A stretch of 64,000 nucleotides of DNA from positions 9,194,477 to 9,258,476 of the forward strand of contig NC_092035.1 in assembly GCF_042242105.1 (NCBI RefSeq). Reading direction: 5' to 3'. Position numbers and translations under genes: made by a program. Positions 20,259 to 32,815 of the stretch are shown here, piece by piece. The stretch's first letter is position 1. Each line of letters opens with the position of its first letter. Origin of the DNA: Pempheris klunzingeri. Lineage: Eukaryota > Chordata > Actinopteri > Acropomatiformes > Pempheridae. The notes under the pieces were generated by a model. It was given only the letters and a program-made list of their open reading frames with translations. It did no database searches and was not told the origin of the DNA.

Positions 20259-21542
20259 CGTGGCTGTGCGGCTGAAGGACAGGGAGAGCGAGTAGATGGT
20301 TGTATTGCTGTATTTGTGTGTCTGTGTATGTGAGCAAGAGACAATGAGAGTGAGTGACAGCTACGCTCCGTGTTATTCGGCTACAGCTCAGACTGTGACC
20401 CCCCCACACACACACACACGATATCTGGACTTGATGCTAAAATCTTTCGAAAATTCAGAGAAATATGTCCTGAACACCTGCAGAGGCATGTGTCAGCAGC
20501 AACCTGGTAGTTTGCTGCTTTTCATGAATTTGAAAATTAAATCCTCAGAAAAAGTCAAGGTTGCACATTGTGTCACAACTTCCCTCCCAGGATGTTAATC
20601 CAAACAACTTTTTTTTTCCTGTTTTGTTGCCAGTATGAGGCTCAATATGCCATGAAAAGCTTTTGCTAAATTCCTGGACGGCAGTTTTGAAAGGAAAAAA
20701 ACACACATGCAGGGAAAACCAAACCTCTTTGCACAAATCAAAGATAGCAGCTGTAATCCCACCCTCCTCAATACGATGTTTTTCCAAATTAATTTGCAAA
20801 AACCGCCGGAGGAGTCGAGATCAAATGCTGCTTGTGTGCTGATGATTCTGTCGTGCTATTCAAGGCAGAAGCAGGCAGCGGCAGCAGCTCCTGGTTCAGC
20901 AGTAAACCTCAAAAGGTCCAAACAATTACCTTGCTCTGAGTTGATGGGAATTGGGACGGCACAAAATCTGGCTATGAATGACAGGAAGGACGAGGCGAGA
21001 TAACAATGCCTCATATTTACAGGAATTTGTTTTGAATCTGCAGCCAAAGCTCTGCGGAAAAACTCTAATTAAATAAGAATAAGAGTAATTAAATAAGAGC
21101 CTTACAGTTATGTAGACAGGAGAGTCCTGAGTTTATTAACAGACCCCGCTGCATCCAGGACGAACCTTTCATCAATCAGAGACAAAATTAGAGTGAAAAA
21201 TTGTTAGGGAAATACAACTAATACACAAGGTTAACTGGAGCTTTATTTGTCTCTCAATAGAGATCGCACAGTGGAACATAATGTGAGCACAGTAGGGAGG
21301 ACAGCTGAGGAGGACACTGACTACCTCCAGCCGCTAAATAGAGTCTGCCTGTTTGTCCTAAAGCTAAAAATGTAATTTGTTCCACCATAGCAGGTGCAGA
21401 TTACATTTTTATCATTCTTACTGGTTCAGGAAGTTTGGCGACCTTAAAATCTTCTGTATCCAAGCTCTAACCATATTCAACCTGAGCAGAGCTCTAATTG
21501 GCCACAATAACTCCAAACATCTGTGCACTCACTGAGCCTTTA

Positions 21543-21690
21543 AAGGCCCTGTAATATGTGAAATGCACTTTTTAATGTCTTTCCAGCATGAATATGTGTC
21601 CCTGGTGTGCCTACAGACCACCAAACTATGAGAGAAAAATGGAGCATGCACAAAGAGGCTGAAAACAGCTGCAGCAGCCATGTATGAGAA
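21543..21690. repeat. Probable dispersed fish repeat
   Basis: The stretch with ctgtaatatgtgaaatgcac, atatgtgtccctggtgtg and ctacagaccaccaaac resembles a repeat I remember as common in percomorph genomes. Only one copy is in this window, so the call rests on memory. Confidence 0.3.
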
Positions 21691-21782
21691 AAATAATGTT
21701 TTTTGATGTAAACCATGTCACCATGTAAATCTTTTCGAGTAGGGCCTAAAAATACAAGAAGGAACCTGAAAATAGTGTTATT

Positions 21783-21910
21783 AAGTATTATACTTCTTTT
21801 AAAGTAGAAGTATAAAGTAACATAAAATGAACACACTTATATAAAGTACACGTTCCCCAAAATGCACCTAAGTACTTAAGTAAATGGATCTAGTTCTGTT
21901 CCATCCCTTG
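21783..21910. mobile_element. Right-end fragment of a hAT-like non-autonomous repeat
   Basis: Contains agtagaagtataaagtaaca, then cacctaagtacttaagtaaa, then ctgttccatccctt. The same order occurs at the right end of the fuller copy at 63044-63502, so both belong to one family. Confidence 0.45.
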
Positions 21911-24201
21911 AGGCTGAAGGTACAACATGTACAGCAGAGACGGAGATACGCCATCATGACTGTTACAAGAAGAGATAGTCTTTAAAAAATGTAGATACAG
22001 TATATAACAGGAATGATAATACATGTTGTGCTGCAAAATATATGATTGTATACCAAGATGTCGAGGAAGCTAGCAGACTGATGCTATGAAAAGGTCATTA
22101 TAAAGGCATGTCATGTTCACAGAGGCAGTTTTATACCTTTTTCAATGGAAATACATGTGCCACCATTTTACTGTTTTGGCAGTGTAAGAAACGTACTTTC
22201 ATGTCACGTTAAGAGCTTATTTGAATCTGACACAAAAAATAAGACATTTATATAATTACACGTGTCTTGCAGAATGCAGTGAGTTTTCAAGGTCTTTGGG
22301 ATGTTTGGAGTTCATTTGGAGTTTGTTTTTGGCACACAAATGCAGATTAATCAGCAAAAACCGAAGAATCTGAGCTGTCAGTGACCTTGACCATGTGGCA
22401 GTTTTGCGTCAAAGTAATTCCGGCTGTCTCTTCCTGCTGCACCCTGAACGAGCCATTTTGTTATCCAGGGTTTTAGGACTGATTATGGGAAGAACCACTT
22501 AAATGCTGATGACTTTCGTGCTCCTTTGGGGGCCGATTTGTCAGGAATTAGGAATAATGCTGAAATTGAAGCAGTACGGGAAGGAGGTCCTGCAGCTGCT
22601 TCAGAATCGAAGGGTTTTTATGGTGTGGTGCCAAGGTCAATGTGCAGTGCAGCGCTGCGGCAGGCTTGGCTTGACTCGAGACTATCAGGAACACAGGGGT
22701 CAACTCAGGTCAAGCAGAATTTATTGTATATGACGAGCAAAAGGAACAAGCTCACTTAAAATGGGGGGAAAAATCAAGTGTGTGCACTAGCTTAGGTACG
22801 AAGAGGACAAGACAGCGCTGGAGCTCCAGTGTTATGTATAAATTGAGGAGCATTGTCGTTGATTGGTCAAAGAGTCTGCTGATGCATCATTCAGTGAGGA
22901 CGTCGTGTTCAATGTGTGAGAAATGCAGGAGGGCGGCTTTGCTGCTCGGAGTGGTCACAGACACAGTGGCTGAGCAGGGGGCTCATTAAAGGCAGACATT
23001 TACATTTTAAATGGCGTGTCAGATTTCTGCAAGAGCCAAAACAAGGAAAAGAAGTCAGAATGTACTAAAAGGCTGAGATGGCAAAAGCCGAAATGCTACA
23101 TACAAATGCCCATATACAGTCCGCTGTTACAGCTCATTGTGCTGACCACAAGTGCCAAACAATCAGGTAGATTTGCAGATTTAGGCCCGTCCATGCCTAA
23201 AAAGAAGACTCTTAAAAAGTTGGTGATGTCGTGTCACGGCAGCCAACACACTACGGGGGCGCCTCATCCTGGCTTTGACTTATCACACGGCCCTACGCAC
23301 AGCTCTGGTGTTGGATTGACTCAGAGAGGTTAACACCGAACTGTACTTCAGATGTTTGGCATCATTGATAATCAGTGTGAGCCAACAGTGAGTAGCACAA
23401 GTGCATCACTCCACAGAGAGTCACAGGAGGAAATTAATTTGTGTAAGAAAAAAAGAACAAATAAGGAAAAACAAATGGGGCGACAAGAGTTATGAAGTGT
23501 GAGGAGAAATATTTGTCTTTTCTTAGCTGATGGGACATGATGTGAAGAATGTCCTTGCCGCTGTGCCACTAACAGCAATTAGCCGGCAGTTATGAGAGAC
23601 AGTAGTGGGAGTTTGGAGGAGTGAGGCACACTGCAGCAAACAGTTTGTTAGAGTCTGCTGAAAGTGATGAGATGTATTAGACTCCACAATCTGCTGGGGT
23701 GTAAATATTTTCACACGGCTGAGAATGAGTTGGATCTTTTGTACGCTGTGGGGTTGAAAAGCATGTTTGGAAATCATGGAACAAATTTCACTGTTAGAGG
23801 TTTTTATTGATTGCGAGCAGAGATCAAAAATGATTTAAAAAAAGAAAAGATAAATTCTCTCTCATGCTGAGTTTTCACTTTGATCTCCATGTTCCAACTG
23901 TGCCATGGTACATTTGGGGATTTAGGAATCAGGGATCTGCAATATTTAACTTCTCTTAAAGTGAGTGCAGTTTATTTCTCTCGCTATTAATCCAACTGTG
24001 TTGGTGTGTGACAGAGAAATCTATACTTCCTCTCAATCCTCAGTCTCAAAGGTCCTTAAGTGAACTTTGTCACTACAGATAGAGCCGAGCACTTTGTGGT
24101 TTTCATTTCAAGTCCCTGTAACTGACAAAAAGGAAACGGTCTGCACAGGGAAATTTGCTGTGACAGAGTGTTTTTGGCAGAAGAGGACATATTTGTGCAC
24201 A

Positions 24202-27200
24202 ATGGCAGGATCAGACTGGACTTGTAGTCTCTCTGCTATGCATGAATGGGAGGTAAGTGAAAGGAACAGTTGGCTTTCTTGCTGAGAATCAAATGAGAAG
24301 ACTGATATAAGATGTGTGCATAACAACTGAAGGAGGTGCTGGTAGCCAGGCTAGCTGTGACTTTCCAGTCTTTGTGCTAAGCTACGCTAACTGGCTGCTG
24401 TTTCTAGCTTCATATTTAGTGTACAGACATGAGAGTCGTATCAATCGTCTTTTCTAACTGTTCACAAAAAGATAAATGAGCGTATTTCCCACAATGTCAC
24501 AGTGTTTCTCTAAATTCAGCTATGTTATTGTAAACTAGCATCAAATCAATTTCTGAGGCAAAAATATAATATGTAGTTTCAAGTTACTGCTTTTAATCAT
24601 TGGGTTGAAGCTGGGAAGGCAGAGGTGTTTCAATGTAGAAAATATGTGGAATTATTATATTTCATGTTTCTCAGTCCCCAGATTATGAGGCGTCACTTCC
24701 TGTTTCAGAGAAGTCCAATCCCCTCACGCGCGACATCGACTGCACTTCAGCCAGTCGTATTGTGAGGATGTTACAGGCCTGTGATACCCAGATGTTTCAA
24801 GAAGAGACAGGAGCCACCTACCAGGTACAGGTGTTTTACCTACAGTGAGTTACCCTCAAGGTTCTTTGATAAAACTTTGTTGTGAAATGATTATTTGTGT
24901 GTCCTTTTTAGAGGCTTTTGAGTGAACAAGTGATAGAAACACTGATGGAGGTTGCCAAGAGGGTGGAGCTCATTCTCAAGGTACCCTTGCTCTGTTTGTC
25001 TGTCAGTACTGCTGTTGGTCAGTCAGGCATGTTCTTAAAGCCTGTCTTGTGTTTCTTTAACAGGATCCTCAGGACAGCCTAGTTGTACTGAGTGGATGTG
25101 GGACTTCTGGTCGACTGGCTTTCCTCGTCACGGTAAAAGTTGTCCTGAAATAGTCTCCCACTGCACATTAGGAATAAGTGGTTTCACCCAATATAAAATG
25201 GTATCGTAAAGCAAGACAGACAATAATGTAATATTGGGATAGTGATACTGAAATTATCTGATCAAATCTCACTTGTTTTATTGAAAAATGACCTGTTTTT
25301 TTGCTTGTGTGTGTGCGTTGTTAGTCAGGTTTCAACAGGATGCTGAGGGAGCTGAACCACAGTTCTGTGTATTCGTATATTATTGCAGGAGGAGACAAGT
25401 ATGTTGGGATTTTGAACAAGTTTACACTCGTGATTGAAAACATATAACCAGGAATTGTTTACATGTGAAACACATTCTAAAACTAGTTGTTGGCTTAGTA
25501 GTGAAACACGTCATCTTTACTCCAGTAGTTTTATAGTTCTAGTATTCTGACTTGATATTAACTTGTGTAAATACTGCTTTTCTGTTTGAGAAAAATGCTT
25601 CAAACATACTTCAAGTGAGACTATGTAAAGTTGAATTCCCAAGCAATAAAACTAACTAATGGAAGCTAATTTAAGCACGCAAATCTAAATAGATATCTCT
25701 ATGTACTGAGTGTGCTTGCTGCTGTATTTTCTTGTGCTACTGCTATGCTGTTATGTTTTAGCACTGGTCACAACCTGGCCTTTCAGTATTTAATTCAAAA
25801 AAGTACAAGTAGTAAATAAGATTACCTGACATATGCTAAAATGGAGTATAACTGTAGCACATAAAGCAAAGAAGAGAGCCACTTAAGGCTGTAGCAGAAA
25901 AGTGTGTGGGGTGAGCATGGGTGTGTTTTATGGCTGAATTCAATTTTTCATCGGTCGAAGGAAAAAAAGTTTCCTGCTTTAAAAGTTAGTTGGTCGTACT
26001 TTAAATATGTTCAAATCAAATCTGTCTTTTTCTATTTTTCCATAGAGCTCTTCTAACCTCCCAGGAGGCTCCTGAAGATGACCCCAAACTGGGCATGCTC
26101 AGTCTGAAGAAGGTCGGGGACATTGTGGAGTGTGTGCATGTTTGTGTTAAGATAACAAAACTCCAGCATTTGACCACTGCATGTTTTTGTGCCCTGCAGG
26201 TCTGTGAGGGAAAGAAGAAGGTCTTGTTCATCGGTATTTCTTGTGGATTATCTGTAAGTCAGTCTAATTGGTCAGAATCCTTAAATGCTCTGTTGTAATT
26301 TATGATTCAGGACCTTGCAGGACTTTAAGATTACATAAGATTGTTTGTGGTTTCATTCCTGTAGGCTCCATTTGTGGCAGGCCAGCTGGACTTTTGCCTG
26401 CAGCACCCTGAGGTCTACACTCCTACACTGGTTGGCTTCAATCCTACACATCAGGCCAGGTGAAGGAACATGTACTTCACTGACCTTTTCAATTGATATT
26501 ATGCCATGAAAAAGTTCATTTTTAATATTTTTATTATTATTATTTTAATAATATTTAATGTGTTAGGGATGAGCCCATGCCAGGCTGCACATTCACTTTT
26601 CACAGTGTGGTGCAAAGGATGCAGGAGCTTTCCAAAAGCCAAAAGGCCTTCCTCATCAACCCAGCAGTCGGGGTAAGAACCCCTACATGCACTCATCTTA
26701 TTCCTGTTCCAGTGTGTCTCTACTTTTGCCAGTGACTCTGTGTGAGTATGTCTGTTTGTGTTCAGCCAGAAGCCATCAGTGGCTCCTCCAGGATGAAGGG
26801 AGGCAGTGCCACAAAGGTTCTACTGGAGGTTGTCCTGTGTGCTGCTCATGCTGCCGCCTTCACAAACACACCCATCACACACATGTAAGCATGATGAAAC
26901 ACTGAAAAGCATTATGGGAAATATGCTTTTTCATTTTCCCATTGAGAATTAGATGAGAAGATTGATAGCACGTGTGTATATTACACATGAAGCTACTGCC
27001 AGCAGACAATTAGCTTAACTTAGCTACGCATAGAGGAATATTTTTGAAATTTTGAAGGAGCATATTTAATGCACAGGTGTGTGAGAGTTATTTCCCAAAA
27101 TTCTGATCTTTTCTGTATATAGCCTTTGCAATTAATATTAAAATAAACACAGGATATACTGTACACGGAAATAACTACCTTACACAACACCATCGGTCCT

Positions 27201-28846
27201 CTGCCATGACCCCACAGCATTGCATCTCTAGTGCCCAACTCTTCACCCAAAGGTGTAACATGCAGCTTCTTAAGTGCTTATCTGTGTTGACAGCCATCAG
27301 CCACCTTAAAAAAATGTACAAAGTTTCCTGGACATGCTTTTCACATTACTAGTGGTGCATTTGGGAATGCTGGTACCATACAGTCACATGTGTCAGTATA
27401 TGTAGTCATGCTTTTGGGTACTTACAGTATATACCATTAGTGATGATGTTAATACAGACAAAAGCACATATAGCTGCATGTAGATTGTGTCATTTTGAAC
27501 CCACATCCTCTGCAGTTATTTGAATGATCACATACACACACATTGTTTTTTTTCTTCTTAACATTTCTTGCAAATCCGAAACCTTCACATACAGCGGTGG
27601 TGTCCAGCCATGTGACTGTGCACTACGGCACAATGCTAGACAACGTAACACTCTTAAAACCCGTGCATTATTCCTTTCTGTCTATTTTTTTGAATCTTTT
27701 TTTTAAACCAGGCAACACCAGTAAGTTGAGCATCATCACAAAAGCTTTTATATTACAATAGCAGACTAAAAACAGCATGTTCATTGTGTGTTTCCATCGT
27801 GTGTTGCTGACCTCTAGAGGTCATTGAAGAAAAGAGATTCTGTGATTGCACAATTCCTGTTTACTGGATAGTACATGCTCGGGCACTGCTGATGTATGTG
27901 TAAGGACGTTAAGTGGAAAAAAAATTGAATATTTCAGAACTATATTGCACCTTTGTACCTGCTTGTGTAGCAGTGATATTTAAAATTGGCTCCTTTGTGT
28001 TTATTTCTTTCCAACAGGGGCATCCTACAGCACATGAGAGCATATGAGAAAACTCTAGATACCACTTATGCTCAGAGTGAGGGGATAACTGCTCTGGTAG
28101 AGGCAGCTGGACAGAGGTAGAACATCCTGTTTTACACATTTCACTGTAACCTTGAATTTTATGAAATGAGGCAAACGGACTCAGAGCACTGTCTGATTTA
28201 GAGCAGCATCATGACTCTTTAGCTGCTGGTGTTTCATCAAATGTTTCACAAAAACACACAAGAAAAAATCTAAATTGTGAACTTTGAAGGTTGAAATGCA
28301 TCTAAAACCCTCTATTGAAACCCACACTTTTCAAGGTGGATTAGCTGCTCATAAAGCTTTCAGTGGTGAAGAAAACTCTGACCTACAAAACTGTCAGCCA
28401 GCAATGCAATGTGCAATATGCGCCATTCCTCTCATTAAACAGACAGTATTGGGTCCATCTAAAATGCGTAAGAAGCTCTTATTTAAAGACTTGACCTATT
28501 TGAAGTCTAATCCTATCATATGTGTTTCAGTTTGCAGCGTGGCAGGCGTGTGTGTTACCTGGGCTGGGGCTCCCTGGCTTTCCTGGGCCTCATAGACGCC
28601 AGTGAGTGTAATCCCACGTTTGGAGCAGGTGAGAGGAGTGTGATTCAAAACAGTGTTTCCTTCATTTGCACCTGAATGGGCATTTCTTTGTCAATTTTTC
28701 CTTTGACAATTACATTGTGCGAAATCACACAGATCCAGATCCAATAAATCTAAAATAATCTGGTGTTGATGACTAGAGATACATTTGATCAGATTTTAAA
28801 CAGTTATCTAGTAGAGACACGCCTTACATTTTCATGATATATATCC

Positions 28847-28882
<36 letters not shown>

Positions 28883-31614
28883 TGTGTGTGTCTGAGAAAG
28901 ACTACAGAGATGTTCGAGGCTTCATCAGCGGAGGATACAGAGTGCTGAACAACAATGAGGGTCCCCTCACTTCACTGGTATGTGAAGGGAAACAATGAAT
29001 TAGCATCTGTTTAAACAAAAGGGGACTATTACGATTCATGAGCAAGTAATAATTGCAAATAGAGGACAACGGCTTTAATCGGACAAAGCTCACTGTTGCA
29101 CGGCGTTTAACAATGAAAACTGTATTGTACACTGTACAGGAGATTTAACTTCTTCTATGTGCTGTCAGTAATAGCTGACTCCAAACATGGAGATTTCTGT
29201 TCTGGCTTGTCTGTTAGTATTAAATAAGTCTGAAAAATCCCTACAAGGCCTCCCAAAGTATTAAACTGTCTCAAATCCAGTAAAATCCAATTAAAATGAA
29301 ATCCAGCTCTTATTTTGCACCATGTAATGACACATCTCTGCTGTATCTGCTGACTTGTAGATTAACCCGGAACAGGATTAGTATGAAATACATCCTACTG
29401 TACCTGCATTGTGATGTCTGTTTTTAACTAATCTGCTTTAATCGTTCTATTATACTGCTGGATGGGTTAATTCAGTCTAAGGCTGCTACTTTCAATTTTG
29501 AATGGAAACATTTTCCTGAGCTTTTATCCATCACTTGGTTAGGACACAGGCTTTGAGCAGCTTTCATACATACAATAGAGGAAGATTAGATCATTATGTG
29601 ACACACTAACTAAAGCTAATGTACACATACACCGTGTCTTGCCTTCCAGATTTTGTCCTGTATGTGCTTCTGTCAATCCCTTGTGCATGTATACGCCATT
29701 TGAATTCTGCGCGGGAGTGGCGGCAACAAATTTTAAAAAAATTGTTTTATGTGATGAAAATCTTAAGGATTATAACATTAAAATGTCTGAAAACATTTTT
29801 TCTTGATAACATTAAATGCTAATGAAACTTTAAAGAGGTTTTTGAGCATATCATGTGCATTCTTTCCTAAAGGGCCCCGACTTTTGCATAGCACATGAGG
29901 ATTTTTTGCATCTAGTTCTGCCCTCTCTCAATGACCACGACTTCATTCTTCTACTCTACACACACTCCGGTGAGACGTTGATTTTTTTGTTTAGGTTTGG
30001 TTTTTGTGCAAATCAAATCAACGTGTGTTTCGATGGCTTCTCTCCACAGATGATGTCAGCGAGGTGGCAAGGTTGGCACGCAGAGTGAGAGAAAAAACGT
30101 CCAACCTCCACGCTGTTTATCATCAGGTTGATGGAGACACGGCAGCTGCTGCACAACAAGTAATCTATCCATCTATCTAGCTATCTATCTATGTATCTAT
30201 CTATCTATTTATCCATCTATCCATCTATCCATCTATCCATCTATCTATCTATCTATCTATCCATCTATGCTTTGTTTTTTTGCAGGATGACATCATGAGT
30301 AAGCTGTGTTTATCCTCTGTAAAAATCACTTGGCCATCACTTGCTTCAGGGAGTTTACTGCACATGGTAAAGCACACAAACACACACACACATTGATTCA
30401 GTGACTCATTGGAGCATGATAAATAACTCTTTTGCCTCATGTAATCTGTTTTTCTGTGTCTCCCACTCTCCTTCAATAACATTTTGCAGAGGTATGAAGA
30501 CAGAGGGAGTGTCTGGTTAAATGTTAAAATACTCATTTTTTCTTTATTGATTTTCATTTTTTTATTTCTTGTGCTCTATAGGCCTTGTTTAACTTTTTAA
30601 AAAAATGTTTTCATTGTTTGCTCACTGTCTATATTATGTCTATATACTATCGTCTATATTATGTGAAGGCATAGAAAAGAAAATCAATCTGGCCTCTCTC
30701 TCAGCAGTGGGAGCTGTCCACTAAGTTGCTGCTGAACGCTGTGAGCACCGGAGCTCACATCTTAAAGGGGAAGATTTACCAGAACCACATGATCGACGTG
30801 CAGGTCACCAACAGCAAACTCTACTGCAGAGCCATACGTTTACTCCAGGTATATAAAATTACACCCCCAATGGGACATAACAAGGAATTTAACTTGACGA
30901 TATATGCACATTTCAGATCCACTGTATGTATTCAATCAGAAGTGGGTCATTTGAAGTTCCTGTTTCTGGATGCCTGGTATTTACCCTGTTTTTAGAACAA
31001 TGCACACTGTAGATGGCACCTTAATTATATTTAGCAAAAAGACCAAGAAACCAACCTATTCACCTATACTGGAATACTACCTTCACCGAGGTTTTCTGTG
31101 GTTCAGTTGGTTTGGGGTAAAGTGATGAAACACCACTTTACATTATGCTCACGTGGTGTATTTTTCCTAAATAAACTGAAATAGTTAAGGGTTTAAATTT
31201 TTAAAGATTTTGACTTTGGGTTCCTCCTTAAGGAGTAATGCAGGACTTGTCTCAATTGATACTGTACTTCTTCTCCTTCCAGAAGCTGTCTGGTTGTCCT
31301 CAGTCCCAATGTGAGGAAGCTCTTCTGAAGGCCGTCTATCGAGTGGACAAGCTGACAGCGGACATTACGTCCTGTGACATCACCACACACACATGTGCTG
31401 CCAGGAAGAGAACCAAGGTGAGGAGGCAGTAAAGTGTATTTAGCACTGCAGGAATGAATGAATGGTGGCTGGCTGTGATATATTTCCTCTCTCTGTGCAG
31501 GTGGTCCCTCTGGCTTTGGTCTGTTTGCTGACTGGTTGCTCTTTTGTGGAGGCGGAGTCTCATTTGGAGCAACAGCCAATCATAAGGCAGGCTGTAGAGG
31601 CGTGCCTGTCATAA
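24202..31614 (+). CDS. gckr: Glucokinase regulatory protein (GKRP), complete, 20 coding exons
   Basis: Exons: 24202-24252, 24675-24824, 24912-24980, 25064-25132, 25325-25398, 26046-26112, 26200-26253, 26365-26459, 26567-26672, 26766-26884, 28018-28116, 28531-28628, 28901-28977, 29873-29969, 30050-30159, 30286-30366, 30490-30510 (or 30522), 30705-30848, 31283-31417, 31501-31614. Phases close; 609 or 613 residues against 625 in human. GKRP holds glucokinase inactive in the liver nucleus, and fructose 6- and 1-phosphate tune this. Two SIS (sugar isomerase) domains are recognisable: the first with LSGCGTSGRLAFLV, GISCGLSAPFVAGQ and SGSSRMKGGSATK, the second with YLGWGSLAFLGLIDASE and a TFGADYRDVRGF stretch. 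The C-terminal lid part has AVSTGAHILKGKIYQNHM. Start chosen at 24202 because MHEWESPDYEASLPVSEKSNPL aligns with the human N-terminus across intron 1. Exon 17 has an uncertain 3' end (donor gtctgg or gttaaa). Several introns carry repeats. Tail-to-tail with rp1l1. Confidence 0.95.
24258..24513. mobile_element. Fold-back element copy filling the start of gckr intron 1
   Basis: Left end GAAAGGAACAGTTGGC and right end AATGTCACAGTGTTTCTCT are degenerate versions of the ends at 9910 and 10403. Between them are gccaggctagctgtgac, tttgtgctaagctacg and cttcatatttagtgtaca, the right-arm sequence. The element starts about five bases after the exon 1 splice border. Confidence 0.55.
26900..27110. mobile_element. 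Degenerate fold-back element in gckr intron 10
   Basis: Left-arm words are present: gggaaatatgctttttcatt, gagaattagatgagaagatt, acatgaagctactgccagca and ttagcttaacttagct. The right half is short and decayed (ttatttcccaaaattctgat). Confidence 0.5.
28849..28890. repeat. (GT)n at the 3' splice site of gckr intron 12
   Basis: An almost pure GT tract ends ten bases before exon 13 (28901), in the place where a pyrimidine tract is expected. The acceptor itself reads gagaaag. Confidence 0.85.
30163..30270. repeat. (ATCT)n tetranucleotide array filling gckr intron 15
   Basis: The 126-base intron (30160-30285) consists of ATCT/ATCC units from about the fourth base after the donor to about 15 bases before the acceptor, where a short T-rich tract and tgcag follow. 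Confidence 0.9.
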
Positions 31615-32659
31615 TTCCACTACACACCTGCACCTGAAGGCTTTAAATGCAACACCATGTTATAACACTGAGGGGCAGACTTGACACCTCAACACAAGCA
31701 GACATTGTCACAATAACCTGCAAATGTACAGTCAGTTTGTACTGTTCTTAAAAAATACAGTGTTTTTAAATAGGTTGTTTCAAATATGCAGGCACAAGAA
31801 TCAGGAAAATACAGTGATTAAAATTCAATTTTATGCAAATTGTTGTTTTGTCAGTGATTGGCAAGCACAAAAACCATTGTTCTCCGCAGAGACACCTCAA
31901 ACATGAGTACAATACATGACATTACTGAAGTATGTTTAAAAAAAGATCTAAAACTGATACTGGAGAGATGTTTGATGATTCACTGACAGTTTCACCCTGT
32001 GTTTTGTAACAGTTTTCTGGAGGTATACTCTACCATATTGGTCCGCGTGATGTAAGTCAGCCTCAATCCCTCTGGGCTCAACACACACACATACACAGGT
32101 ACTGGATTAGCGTGACGTGTGCATCTTGAGAGCTGTTGAGCAGCTTTGGAAACAACTTTGGGGCAGAGCCAAACCCAGTAAGGAAGCACAGAGCAAAGGA
32201 AGCTAAGGAAGGTAAAGTACACATCAGATCTGGATCAGAGAGCATTAGCACATAATTGTCAGTATTTATATGAACACCTCTGAAGTAATAAAAAGGTACA
32301 GCTTGCATCCTAGACACCAGTGTAAGGACTGCCAGTGTAGTGAACCACTTAATAGTCAATGTTAAATACTCTTTTACAACTTTTCTCAGTGACAGTAACA
32401 CTTAAACTGGTTGTACCTATCCATGCAGACAGTTTTGGTTTTCTTTTGCCCAGGCTTTCAGTTATCAGTCCCTGAGATTTCTGCTACTACCAGCAGATGA
32501 ATGGAATTTAATTTTTTGGTAATCACAACATTGGAAAATTAAATTATAAATACTCATAAGCAACATCTCTATCAGAATCATTGTCATTGTTTTGGAAACA
32601 ATTTGGAATAATAGGTTTTCCTCCTGTTCAGCTGTTCAGCGTTTGAAGTGCTAGTAGGT

Positions 32660-32815
32660 GTATTTTGCCATGAGGTCCACTGTTTCCCACTGCTATGCTA
32701 AGATAGCATAATTTCCTGCTGGCTCTAGTTCCATAGTTAATGCAAAGACATGAGACTGCTATCAATCTTATTATTAATCTCTTGGGGAAAAAAGCTAATA
32801 TGCATATTCCTTTAA
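32660..32815. mobile_element. Degenerate fold-back element fragment
   Basis: Right-arm words in decayed form: tgtttcccactgctatgcta, ctggctctagttccatag, aagacatgagactgctatca, and an end gcatattcctttaaa. Confidence 0.45.

Larger units (their letters stand above)
19261..24201. other. Intergenic region between xkr6 and gckr (head-to-head)
   Basis: No gene supported. 19500-20040 is purine-rich on the plus strand. 20084-20219 has short (CA)n and (CT)n runs. An X-box-like site lies at 20245-20258. Two stretches (21543-21690 and 21783-21910) look like dispersed fish repeats. Any gckr promoter should be just before 24202, but I see no clear TATA box there. Confidence 0.5.

Noticed and set aside
26095-26298. 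67-codon ORF as a separate small gene
   Set aside because: It is gckr exons 6 and 7 joined through the in-frame intron between them, reported instead as a possible retained intron.
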